DNA from: Planctomycetaceae bacterium
GTDB taxonomy: Bacteria > Planctomycetota > Planctomycetia > Pirellulales > UBA1268
Direction: 5' to 3'
DNA length: 9,463 nt
Assembly: GCA_018694455.1 (NCBI GenBank)
Contig: JABHNP010000407.1
Coordinates: 1 to 9,463 of the forward strand
The position numbers and the translations under genes were made by a program. Shown one piece after another: positions 1 to 6,764 of this stretch. Each line of letters opens with the position of its first letter. Position 1 is the first letter of the stretch. A model generated the notes under the pieces. The model was given only the letters and a program-made list of their open reading frames with translations. It ran no database searches and had not been told where the DNA came from.

Positions 1-336
1 CGGTTGGCTGAAGTACGAAATCGTTCTGAAGCACTCTGTTTTCAAACGGAGAAGCTCATTAAAGAGAATGATGAAAAGCTGTCTGACGCAGACAAGGCTC
101 CTCTTGAAGCAGCGATTGCAAAGGCCCGGGAAGCAGCCAAGGGTGAAGATGCTGATGCCGTTCAGTCAGCACACGATGCACTCGAGCAGGCTTCACACGC
201 ACTGTCGAAGGTGCTGTACGAGTCTCAGGCAGATGGAGCCGGTGGTGATGCAGCGGGTGGTGAACCAGCTGGTGCAACTACAGCCCCCGACGACACCATT
301 GATGCTGAGTTTGAAGTAAAACAAGACGAAGACTAA
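1..336 (+). CDS. dnaK: Chaperone protein DnaK (Hsp70), C-terminal end only
   Basis: This is the 3' end of an Hsp70 gene that begins left of the window; 111 residues are visible. The frame is open from base 1 and the first visible codons read Arg-Leu-Ala-Glu-Val, so there is no start here. The visible part is the helical lid of the substrate-binding domain, with the typical run around EKLIKENDEKLSDADK followed by amphipathic helices rich in Ala, Glu and Lys. After it comes a Gly/Ala-rich flexible linker (about residues 77-92) and the acidic tail DDTIDAEFEVK. The D-D-x-I-D-A-E-F tail is a hallmark of bacterial DnaK and helps recruit clients. DnaK is an ATP-driven cytoplasmic chaperone working with DnaJ and GrpE. 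It also hands aggregated clients to ClpB, whose gene follows after 116 nt on the same strand, so shared heat-shock expression is plausible but not shown. The ATPase domain cannot be checked. Confidence 0.95.
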   Translation, partial: RLAEVRNRSEALCFQTEKLIKENDEKLSDADKAPLEAAIAKAREAAKGEDADAVQSAHDALEQASHALSKVLYESQADGAGGDAAGGEPAGATTAPDDTIDAEFEVKQDED

Positions 337-343
337 ATCGTCT

Positions 344-375
344 AGCCGAAGGTGTTGGTCACAGCACCTTCGGCT
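344..375 (+). terminator. Strong hairpin after dnaK; possible terminator or mRNA processing/stabilising element
   Basis: A perfect 11-bp inverted repeat (AGCCGAAGGTG at 344-354, CACCTTCGGCT at 365-375) encloses a 10-nt loop, starting 7 nt after the dnaK stop codon. It is GC-rich and would be very stable as RNA. No T-run follows: the next bases are GCCATGTGCT. It therefore does not match a standard intrinsic terminator. It could be a Rho-type or partial terminator, or a 3'-end stabiliser that sets different dnaK and clpB levels from one transcript. Confidence 0.5.
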
Positions 376-418
376 GCCATGTGCTAGGGGTTCAGGATGG
401 AGGGGGAGTAGCAACCTG

Positions 419-428
419 CTGCGCGCAG
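419..428. promoter_or_regulatory. Perfect 10-bp palindrome upstream of clpB, function unknown
   Basis: CTGCGCGCAG is a perfect palindrome ending 24 nt before the clpB start codon and 10 nt before its Shine-Dalgarno sequence. A purine-rich stretch (about 388-410) precedes it. It does not resemble the CIRCE element of HrcA, and I see no convincing -35/-10 pair in the dnaK-clpB gap. It could be a small operator or simply chance in GC-rich sequence. Confidence 0.2.
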
Positions 429-452
429 ACGTGAATTGAAAGGAATGATCTA

Positions 453-3113
453 ATGGCATTTCGGTTTGATAAATTTACAATCAAGGCTCAGGAGTCGGTT
501 CAGCGTGCAGTGGACCTGGCTGCAGATCGGGGCAACCCTCAGACGACGCCAGTGCATCTCCTGTTTGCGCTTGTTGCTGAGCAGGAAGGTATTGTGCGTC
601 CGTTATTGGAAAAGATTGGTGTTGAGCGAGGACACCTCGAACGCATTATTGAAGCAGAACTGTCGCATCTCCCTAAGGTTGCTGGTGGATCGCAGCCGCA
701 GCCAGATCAGGAGCTCATCAAAGTTTTTGAGATTGCGACGTCCGAGTCGGGAACGATGAAAGATGACTTCGTGTCAACGGATCATCTCCTCATTGCACTC
801 TCAAAAGCACCATCCAAGGCGCAGAACGTACTGAAACTTGCAGCTGTTACCGAAAAAGAGCTGTTGGCTGGGTTGCAGGCGGTACGCGGCAGTTCGCGTG
901 TCACCGATCAAAGTCCAGAAGAAAAGTTCCAGGCGCTTGATAAGTATGGCATTGATCTCGTACAGCGGGCGAGCCAGGGCAAATTGGACCCTGTCATTGG
1001 TCGAGACTCGGAGATACGTCGGGTCATTCAGGTATTATCTCGTCGCACAAAGAACAATCCAGTTCTGATCGGTGAGCCTGGTGTTGGCAAAACAGCCATT
1101 GCTGAGGGGCTGGCCCTGCGTATTGTGCAGTCGGATGTACCGGAGACATTACGCAATCGTCGGGTCATAGCGCTCGACCTTGGCGCGCTTATTGCGGGGA
1201 CTAAGTACCGTGGCGAATTTGAAGATCGTCTCAAAGCGATTTTGCGTGAGGTTGAGTCAGCTGCTGGGAGTGTCATTTTATTTATCGATGAACTTCATAC
1301 TGTGATTGGTGCAGGTGCTGCAGAAGGTGGTTCAGATGCGGCAAATCTTCTGAAGCCAGCTCTGGCACGTGGTGAATTACGATGCATTGGTGCAACAACT
1401 CTCGATGAATTTAGAAAGCACATTGAAAAGGATGCAGCGCTTGAGCGGCGATTCCAGCCCGTGTTTGTTGGGGAGCCTTCTGTTGAAGATACGATTGCAA
1501 TACTTCGCGGCCTGAAGCCTCGGTATGAAGCGCATCATAAGGGTGTGAAGATTAAAGACTCGGCACTCGTTGCAGCTGCTGAGTTGTCTTACCGATATAT
1601 TGCAGATCGCTTTTTGCCAGATAAGGCAATCGACCTCATGGATGAGGCGACAAGTCGTATTGCGATGGAATTGCAGAGCGTTCCGAGTGAAATAGATGAA
1701 GTGCAAAGACGCCTCGTACAGCTGGAACTTGCTGGGCGACAGCTTGCTGAAGAGACAGAATCGCATGCGCAAGACCGGCTCGTTGAGATTGAAAGTGAAG
1801 CGGCTGATCTCCGGCAGAAGCTGGCGAGTCTTCGTGAGCAGTGGGAGGCGGAGAAATCTGGCGTCGGGAGTGCACAGGAGCTTCGACAGAAGTTAGATGA
1901 GGCACAGCTGGCATTTGACAAAGTCAACGTGCAGGTAAATGAGCGACAGTCTCTCGGTCAGTCAGTCAGCGAGGAGATGTATCAACAGCTCTACGAACTC
2001 GATGTTGCAAAAAAACAACTCGCCTCACGACTTGAACAGGAGGAAGCCGAGAAAGAAACTGCTGAGAAAGATGCCAAGAAAGAAACAAAGCCTACGAAAC
2101 GTCTGCTCCGCCGATCGGTCGGTCCTGAAGAAATTGCTGAGGTAGTAAGTTCATGGACTGGCATTCCGGTCACTCGTCTTGTTGAGGCGGAGAAGGCAAA
2201 ACTGCTGGTTCTTGAGGAACGCCTCCATCAGCGTGTCATCGGGCAGGAAGAAGCAGTTGAGGCTGTGAGTAATGCGGTTCGGCGAAGTCGGTCGGGGTTA
2301 CAGGATCCAAACCGACCCATTGGATCCTTTATATTCCTTGGTCCTACCGGTGTCGGCAAAACAGAACTCTGCAAGGCTCTGGCCGAGGTTCTGTTCGACG
2401 ATGAAAATGCGATGGTGCGGATTGATATGAGTGAGTACATGGAGAAGCATACTGTGGCGCGATTGATTGGCGCGCCTCCTGGCTATGTCGGGTATGAAGA
2501 AGGTGGACGTCTAACCGAGGCGGTTCGTCGGCGTCCCTATTCAGTTGTGTTGCTTGACGAGATCGAGAAGGCCCATCGTGATGTATTTAATGTTTTGCTT
2601 CAGGTGCTCGATGACGGACGGTTAACGGATAGCCTTGGACATACCGTTGACTTTACCAATACGATTGTGGTGATGACAAGTAACGTTGGGAGTCAACTTA
2701 TTCAAGAGATTACAAAAGAAAAGGGTAGTGAAGAAGAAATTCGTGAAGCGGTTCAGGAGTCTCTCGAAACACGATTTTTGCCAGAATTCTTAAATCGAAT
2801 TGATGAAACAATTATTTTCCACCCACTCGATGAGCGCCATATACATCGCATCGTTTCGTTGCAGTTAACACAACTTGTGAAACAGTCGAAGAAAGCTGGA
2901 ATCACACTCGAATATCAAGATGCTGTTGTGGATGAGATTTCCCGGTTGGGGTATGACCGAGCCTATGGCGCGCGTCCACTCAAGCGGGTGATACAGCAGC
3001 AGTTGCAAAATGCGTTGGCAAAAGAACTGCTCAGTGGTGCTTTTGTTGAGGGTGACCAGGTCGCCGTCGACTTCATTCAAGATGAATTTGTATTCACAAA
3101 GTTAAAGTTTTAG
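453..3113 (+). CDS. clpB: ATP-dependent protein disaggregase ClpB (Hsp104 family)
   Basis: This encodes the complete 886-residue cytoplasmic AAA+ disaggregase that threads aggregated proteins through a hexameric pore with DnaK/DnaJ. The domains follow in order. The Clp N domain spans about 1-145. The first ATPase domain has Walker A GEPGVGKT (207-214), pore-loop Tyr252 in KYRGEFE, Walker B ending in Asp279-Glu280 and Arg-finger candidates Arg332-Arg333. The coiled-coil middle domain spans about 405-550. The second ATPase domain has Walker A GPTGVGKT (630-637), pore loop GYVGYEEGG (677-685), Walker B Asp702-Glu703, Arg782 in NRID and sensor-2 GARPLKR (839-845). All key residues are present. 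A full middle domain and no ClpP-docking loop in view favour ClpB over ClpA or ClpC. The ATG has a good Shine-Dalgarno (AAAGGAA, 439-445) 7 nt upstream. The protein is longer than E. coli ClpB (857 residues) mainly because of a Lys/Glu-rich stretch near 528-550. Confidence 0.98.
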   Translation: MAFRFDKFTIKAQESVQRAVDLAADRGNPQTTPVHLLFALVAEQEGIVRPLLEKIGVERGHLERIIEAELSHLPKVAGGSQPQPDQELIKVFEIATSESGTMKDDFVSTDHLLIALSKAPSKAQNVLKLAAVTEKELLAGLQAVRGSSRVTDQSPEEKFQALDKYGIDLVQRASQGKLDPVIGRDSEIRRVIQVLSRRTKNNPVLIGEPGVGKTAIAEGLALRIVQSDVPETLRNRRVIALDLGALIAGTKYRGEFEDRLKAILREVESAAGSVILFIDELHTVIGAGAAEGGSDAANLLKPALARGELRCIGATTLDEFRKHIEKDAALERRFQPVFVGEPSVEDTIAILRGLKPRYEAHHKGVKIKDSALVAAAELSYRYIADRFLPDKAIDLMDEATSRIAMELQSVPSEIDEVQRRLVQLELAGRQLAEETESHAQDRLVEIESEAADLRQKLASLREQWEAEKSGVGSAQELRQKLDEAQLAFDKVNVQVNERQSLGQSVSEEMYQQLYELDVAKKQLASRLEQEEAEKETAEKDAKKETKPTKRLLRRSVGPEEIAEVVSSWTGIPVTRLVEAEKAKLLVLEERLHQRVIGQEEAVEAVSNAVRRSRSGLQDPNRPIGSFIFLGPTGVGKTELCKALAEVLFDDENAMVRIDMSEYMEKHTVARLIGAPPGYVGYEEGGRLTEAVRRRPYSVVLLDEIEKAHRDVFNVLLQVLDDGRLTDSLGHTVDFTNTIVVMTSNVGSQLIQEITKEKGSEEEIREAVQESLETRFLPEFLNRIDETIIFHPLDERHIHRIVSLQLTQLVKQSKKAGITLEYQDAVVDEISRLGYDRAYGARPLKRVIQQQLQNALAKELLSGAFVEGDQVAVDFIQDEFVFTKLKF

Positions 3114-3177
3114 ACGACCTGATCGGTGAAACAATTGAAAGAATCGTCCAGTGAAATGGCGATTCAAATCAGATCGT
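3114..3177. terminator. Nested inverted repeats between convergent clpB and small basic gene; possible bidirectional terminator
   Basis: The 69-nt gap between the converging genes holds two nested repeats. The outer one is ACGACCTGAT (3114-3123) against ATCAGATCGT (3168-3177), 10 positions with one C-A mismatch. The inner one is GAATCG-T-CCA (3141-3150) against TGGCGATTC (3157-3165), 9 bp with one bulged T and loop GTGAAA. Position and symmetry suit a shared terminator, but neither strand has a clear T-run behind it. Confidence 0.3.
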
Positions 3178-3182
3178 TTGAC

Positions 3183-3377
3183 CTATGCCTTGCCGTCTTC
3201 GATGCCGAGTTGCACGATGAGGTCTTCGCATCCAGGAGTCAATTTACGAAGCTTCTCCGCAATGACTTGTTTCTCACTGGTCGTTGCTTTGGTGAGTTTG
3301 CCTTGAAGCTTTGTGACGGTTTTGCGGCGATGACGTCGACGCTTAATTTCTTTCATGCGGTTGCTGATGCCACCCAT
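3183..3377 (-). CDS. Small basic protein, 64 aa, resembling a planctomycete family of unknown function (tentatively DUF6800)
   Basis: This 64-residue protein has a very basic N-terminal half (KEIKRRRHRRKT at about 9-20) and a more neutral C-terminal half (EKLRKLTPGCEDLIVQLGI, about 41-59). The start is well supported: its - strand Shine-Dalgarno AAAGGAGAG (complement of 3385-3393) sits 7 nt before the ATG, with a good promoter upstream. From memory, short proteins starting MGGI-x-NRMKEIKRRRHRRKK and containing SEK-x-VIAEKLR-x-LTPG recur in Planctomycetes and are annotated as DUF6800; this family name is recollection, not a search result. There is no signal peptide, membrane segment or zinc motif. 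Arg/Lys density suggests contact with RNA or DNA, perhaps the ribosome or nucleoid, which is inference. It converges on clpB and is divergent from the tRNA-Ser gene. A longer frame on the opposite strand (3126-3404) was rejected. Confidence 0.8.
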   Translation of the reverse strand: MGGISNRMKEIKRRRHRRKTVTKLQGKLTKATTSEKQVIAEKLRKLTPGCEDLIVQLGIEDGKA

Positions 3378-3414
3378 TACGAATCTCTCCTTTATAGTTC
3401 CTAGTTGTTTTTAT

Positions 3415-3443
3415 ACTGTAAAGTAGTAAAGTTCGGGCGTCAA
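3415..3443 (-). promoter_or_regulatory. Sigma70-like promoter for the small basic protein
   Basis: Read on the - strand, TTGACG (complement of 3438-3443) and TACAGT (complement of 3415-3420) are separated by exactly 17 nt. They match the -35 consensus at 5 of 6 positions and the -10 consensus at 4 of 6. The expected transcript start near 3408 would give a leader of about 30 nt containing the strong Shine-Dalgarno. Sigma factor use in the source organism is assumed to be conventional. Confidence 0.5.
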
Positions 3444-3522
3444 AGGTAACCACTGTGGCTCGGGCACGAAGCGATGTAAGATCATGTAAACATTGGTCGA
3501 GATTCCGGCTGATGCGTCACTC

Positions 3523-3609
3523 GGACGGGTGGCAGAGCGGTTGAATGCACCGGTCTTGAAAACCGGCAGACGTGAAAGCGTCTCGTGGGTTCAAATCCCA
3601 CCCCGTCCG
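3523..3609 (+). tRNA. tRNA-Ser(UGA)
   Basis: This is an 87-nt class II tRNA. The acceptor stem GGACGGG (3523-3529) pairs perfectly with CCCGTCC (3602-3608), and the discriminator base is G3609, as is usual for serine. The anticodon stem CCGGT/ACCGG (3550-3554, 3562-3566) holds loop CTTGAAA with anticodon TGA at 3557-3559. The long variable arm AGACG-TGAAAG-CGTCT (3568-3583) is the serine-type feature. The T arm is GTGGG-TTCAAAT-CCCAC (3585-3601). The 3' CCA is not encoded (genomic bases are CCT), so a nucleotidyltransferase must add it. It decodes UCA and other UCN codons by wobble. No clear promoter was found in the 79 nt before it. Confidence 0.97.
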
Positions 3610-3674
3610 CCTTATTCAACAGGTAATAAAACCTTCCAATAGCACGAGTGCCCTAGATCTATTCAGAAGGCAAG

Positions 3675-3741
3675 GCACCTGCAACAAAAGCATCACAATG
3701 AGGATTTGCTGATAAATCTGGTTTGTGACACGTGCAGGTGC
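3675..3741 (+). repeat. Three-tier inverted repeat between tRNA-Ser and the first sulfatase gene
   Basis: Three nested complementary pairs share one centre. The outer pair is GCACCTGCA (3675-3683) with TGCAGGTGC (3733-3741), perfect. The middle pair is TCACAA (3693-3698) with TTGTGA (3723-3728), perfect. The inner pair is GGATTT (3702-3707) with AAATCT (3714-3719), one G-U pair, around loop GCTGAT. A symmetric 3x3 internal loop separates middle and inner stems; a 9/4 asymmetric loop separates outer and middle. The element ends 51 nt before the sulfatase ATG and no T-run follows. It could be a leader structure controlling the sulfatase, a tRNA processing/termination element, or a small structured RNA. 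Confidence 0.5.
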
Positions 3742-3792
3742 ATCGAATAGACGCTCTCGTAATTCCCAAACAACCGTCCCAGGGGAAATCCT

Positions 3793-5223
3793 ATGACTTT
3801 GATACGCCACGAGGCCCGTATTGGTTTGTCTTTATTCACACTTTTTCTTGGTGGCTTTACCATCACGCATTTGAGAGGTGCGGAGCAAACGGAGTCGATG
3901 CCCAACGTTCTCTTTGTCATTGCTGACGATTGTACATTCCGTGACATCGGTTGTTATGGAGGTCAGGCACTCACACCCAATATTGATTTGCTAGCAAAGC
4001 AGGGCATGCGCTTTACACACTGTTTCCAGCAAGCACCAATGTGTTCACCCACACGACATGCGATCTACACAGGTATCTATCCTGTAAAGAGTGGAGCCTA
4101 TCCGAATCACACGTTTGTCAAAGATGGTACGAAGAGTATTGCTCATTACTTAAAGCCTCTTGGCTATCGAGTCCATCTCAGTGGCAAGACACATATTGGT
4201 CCCAAGAGTTCCTTTCCCTTTGAGTATTCAGGAAAAAGGAATCCTGATTTCAAAGCGATCGATCAATTGCTGATCGAATCAAGCCGTGACGGGACACCGT
4301 TTTGTATTTTTGCATGTTCCAACGAGCCTCATGGGCCATGGAATAAAGGCGATGCGTCACAATACGACTCATCGACCATTACATTGCCACCCTACTTCGT
4401 GGATACCAAAGAAACTCGTGAGAATATGGTCGACTACCTTGCTGAGATCACCTATTTCGACGGACAGGTAGGCGAATTGCTTACGCTGTTGGACAAGCAT
4501 GGAATCGCAGGAAACACCATGGTTGTGGTGGTCAGTGAGCAGGGGTCGAGTTTTCCGTTTGGTAAATGGACTTGTTATGACACCGGCTTGCAGAGTGCTT
4601 GTATTGTTCGCTGGCCTGGTCAGGTGAAGGCAGGCTCAGTTACGGATGCCATGGTTGAGTACGTCGATATTGCACCAACCTTCATCAATGCAGCGGGAGG
4701 AACCCCAGAGGCTGCTATCGATGGCAGGAGCTTTGTTTCTGTGTTAACGGGCGAAACGGATACGCACAAGCGTTTTGTGTTTGGCGAAATGACAACTCGA
4801 GGAATAAATAAAGGGTCTCCTTACTTTGGTATCCGTTCGGTTCGGTCAGAGGAATACAAATACATCGTAAATTTTACGCCAGAGGTCACCTTTCAAAATG
4901 CTTGTACGACTTCAATTATTTTTAATTCGTGGCGTAAAAAAGCTTTAGCCGGTGACAACGAGGCCGCTGAAAAAATATCTCGGTACGAAAATCGACCTGC
5001 GGAAGAGTTCTATGCAATTCAGGAAGATCCATATGAGTGGCATAATCTTGCGAATGATCCTAATTACGCAATGCAAAAAGCCAAGCTCAAGCAAGAATTA
5101 TTAAGCTGGATGGAAGAGTGTGGTGACAAGGGGCAGCAGACAGAGCTTGAAGCTTTGGAACACCAAGGAAGGAAGAGACAGTCAAAAGACACTGTTCGTG
5201 TTGAAAAAACGGGAAAACTGTAA
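3793..5223 (+). CDS. Exported S1-family sulfatase (heparan N-sulfatase/sulfoglucosamine sulfohydrolase-like)
   Basis: This 476-residue protein is a Cys-type formylglycine sulfatase that hydrolyses sulfate esters or N-sulfates on carbohydrates. An N-terminal signal (basic start, hydrophobic about 10-25, likely cleavage near Gly-Ala30) sends it out of the cytoplasm. The fold motifs are visible: metal ligands Asp45-Asp46 in IADD, active-site CSPTR (84-88) whose Cys84 is the residue converted to formylglycine, GKTH (131-134) with Lys132 and His134, and NEPHGPW with His180. The later metal/sulfate motif is SEQGSSFPFGKW (248-259), where Glu-Gln replaces the usual Asp-Asn/His. That motif style and the short length suggest the sulfoglucosamine sulfohydrolase-like group; the true substrate is unknown. 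The ATG follows Shine-Dalgarno AGGGGA (3781-3786) by 6 nt. The C terminus ends in a basic tail (about 458-476) beyond the usual domain. It converges on the - strand sulfatase at 6750-5332. Confidence 0.93.
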   Translation: MTLIRHEARIGLSLFTLFLGGFTITHLRGAEQTESMPNVLFVIADDCTFRDIGCYGGQALTPNIDLLAKQGMRFTHCFQQAPMCSPTRHAIYTGIYPVKSGAYPNHTFVKDGTKSIAHYLKPLGYRVHLSGKTHIGPKSSFPFEYSGKRNPDFKAIDQLLIESSRDGTPFCIFACSNEPHGPWNKGDASQYDSSTITLPPYFVDTKETRENMVDYLAEITYFDGQVGELLTLLDKHGIAGNTMVVVVSEQGSSFPFGKWTCYDTGLQSACIVRWPGQVKAGSVTDAMVEYVDIAPTFINAAGGTPEAAIDGRSFVSVLTGETDTHKRFVFGEMTTRGINKGSPYFGIRSVRSEEYKYIVNFTPEVTFQNACTTSIIFNSWRKKALAGDNEAAEKISRYENRPAEEFYAIQEDPYEWHNLANDPNYAMQKAKLKQELLSWMEECGDKGQQTELEALEHQGRKRQSKDTVRVEKTGKL

Positions 5224-5275
5224 AAAACGGCAGATGATCTGCGGCGGAGAGTCGTTTTAAAGGTGTCGTTTTTTT
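5224..5275 (+). terminator. Putative terminator after the + strand sulfatase
   Basis: Immediately after the TAA stop, the hairpin GCAGA-TGA-TCTGC (5230-5242) is flanked by AAAACG (5224-5229) and CGTTTT (5253-5258), which can extend it, and a run of seven T follows at 5269-5275. The pairing has a large one-sided bulge (5243-5252), so this is not a textbook terminator, but the T-run and placement between converging genes support the role. Nothing equally clear was found for the opposite strand in 5276-5331. Confidence 0.4.
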
Positions 5276-5331
5276 GTCCGGTTGTTCACACGGCCAGAGT
5301 CGGTGACGATTTGTGTTTTAATTCTGCTAGT

Positions 5332-6750
5332 TCAGTCCTTAACTTTTTCCAACTGAATTGCCTGAGCCCATTCATCAAATTCTTTCGCCATGCGTGAGAC
5401 GAGATCTGGCTTGCGGGTAGCAAGGTTATGCTCCTCATATGGGTCATGAACCAGGTCGTAGAGTTCCCAGTCCAGGCTCTGCTTCTTTTTATTTTTTATG
5501 GATCGAACAATTTTGTAAGGTGTACTCGTCCATGCCTCCATGCCATTGCAGTGAAACCCAATTGGTGGACGTTTATAGTTTGTCTCTTGTTCGATGATAG
5601 GCAGTAGGTTTATGCCGTCGTAGGTGCGGTCGTCCGGTAGTGGTAACCCAACTGCGGCCAGAGCGGTTGGAAAGTAATCACTTGTTACTGCTGGAAAATC
5701 TGTATGCCGAGATTTCTTAATTCGTGATGGCCATTCAAGGATTCCCGGGACTCGGAGTCCGCCTTCGTAGCAATCTCGTTTCCACCCGCGATACGCTCCG
5801 GTGGATCCGAGTGCTGTATAAACAAACTTGCCATTTTGAGCGACGGCTGCCTTCGGGTTCTTTTTACCCTTCAGGTTTGGTCCATTATCACTCGTGAACC
5901 ATACCATTGTGTTGCTGGCAAGATTTTGTTTTCTTAAAGCCATACGAAGTCGACCAATCTGATGATCAATTGCCGTGATGTTGCTGAAGTAGATCTGTTC
6001 CTGCTCGGTACAGTCGCTGTAAGAAGCCATAAGGTCAGGGTTTTTGCCGAGTGGCGTATGCACATTATGAAACCAAATAAAAGCAAGGAAGGGCTTGTTT
6101 AATTGCTGTTGCTGCTGGATGAAGGTGATTGCCTTATTCATGACAATGGCAGCGTCATCACCTTGCAAAGATGCTTCTTGTCGTGCCTCGGCGAGAGGTA
6201 TATTTCTACCGTTATGCCAGTAGCAGGCTTTAATACCTCCTTTCCCCAATTTGTTGTACGGGTTGAATGTGCGGAGAACGTTGTGGGTTGAAAAGCACTC
6301 TTGGAATCCAGCGTGCCACGGTGGCATTACATGAGGACCAGCGGTCTCAGTGTCAAATCCACCAACATGCCATTTTCCGAAATGACCGGTAACATATCCG
6401 TGTTCGGTAAGAACTTCTGCAAGGGTGATTTCATTTGCTGGGAGATGTCCCTCGTTAGCAGCCAAAGGGCCATTGATATCCATTCTCCAATTGTTCCGGC
6501 CAGTGAGGCACGATGCCCGCGTCGGGCTACATACAGAGGCACCGGCATAGAAACGGTCAAAACGAAGGCCGGATTCCGCCATTGAATCAAGATGGGGCGT
6601 TTTCAAAATCGGATGTCCGTTATAGGCAACATCCCCCCAGCCCTGATCGTCACTCATAACGAAGATCATGTTTGGTCGATCATCAGCTCTTGTATTTTTC
6701 AGAAGTACTAAGGCTGGTACTAATGCAGCAAGGAAGGCAACTGTTCGCAT
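5332..6750 (-). CDS. Exported S1-family sulfatase (arylsulfatase A / GalNAc-6-sulfatase-like)
   Basis: This 472-residue exported sulfatase has a clear signal peptide (hydrophobic 4-18, likely cleavage near Arg-Ala22). All classic catalytic elements are intact: SDDQGWGD (33-40) with metal ligands Asp34-Asp35, formylglycine site CSPTR (74-78), GKWH (125-128) with Lys126 and His128, FHNVHTP with His231, SDNG (287-290) with Asp288-Asn289, and the Lys324 region leading to YEGGLRVP (328-335). The C-terminal subdomain carries the common ELYDLVHDPYEEHNLA (429-444). The order and spacing are closest to arylsulfatase A or N-acetylgalactosamine-6-sulfatase types; substrate cannot be assigned further. 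The start lies 14 nt after the stop of the preceding sulfatase, so the two are probably one transcript. No Shine-Dalgarno is evident before the ATG; the start is chosen because it gives the full signal peptide. A short run of five Gln (212-216) is harmless-looking. Confidence 0.95.
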   Translation of the reverse strand: MRTVAFLAALVPALVLLKNTRADDRPNMIFVMSDDQGWGDVAYNGHPILKTPHLDSMAESGLRFDRFYAGASVCSPTRASCLTGRNNWRMDINGPLAANEGHLPANEITLAEVLTEHGYVTGHFGKWHVGGFDTETAGPHVMPPWHAGFQECFSTHNVLRTFNPYNKLGKGGIKACYWHNGRNIPLAEARQEASLQGDDAAIVMNKAITFIQQQQQLNKPFLAFIWFHNVHTPLGKNPDLMASYSDCTEQEQIYFSNITAIDHQIGRLRMALRKQNLASNTMVWFTSDNGPNLKGKKNPKAAVAQNGKFVYTALGSTGAYRGWKRDCYEGGLRVPGILEWPSRIKKSRHTDFPAVTSDYFPTALAAVGLPLPDDRTYDGINLLPIIEQETNYKRPPIGFHCNGMEAWTSTPYKIVRSIKNKKKQSLDWELYDLVHDPYEEHNLATRKPDLVSRMAKEFDEWAQAIQLEKVKD

Positions 6751-6764
6751 AGTAGAAAAGTGAT

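Noticed and set aside
4..336. A self-contained 110-residue protein starting at TTG
   Set aside because: The frame is open before this point and the sequence is the DnaK C terminus; TTG encodes an internal leucine.
1377..1772. A 131-codon - strand reading frame inside clpB
   Set aside because: Antisense to conserved ATPase and middle-domain sequence, with low-complexity, motif-free translation.
3126..3404. A 92-codon GTG-start reading frame on the + strand over the small basic gene
   Set aside because: It overlaps the - strand gene that has promoter, Shine-Dalgarno and a family-like sequence; the translation shows no recognisable motif.
3610..3792. Possible tRNA-associated integration site or mobile element next to tRNA-Ser
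   Set aside because: No integrase, no direct repeat of the tRNA 3' end found downstream in the window, and no transposase-like reading frame.
6102..6118. CAG/CAA repeat encoding five glutamines
   Set aside because: Too short to be a meaningful microsatellite or prion-like tract; lies in an ordinary surface helix of the sulfatase.
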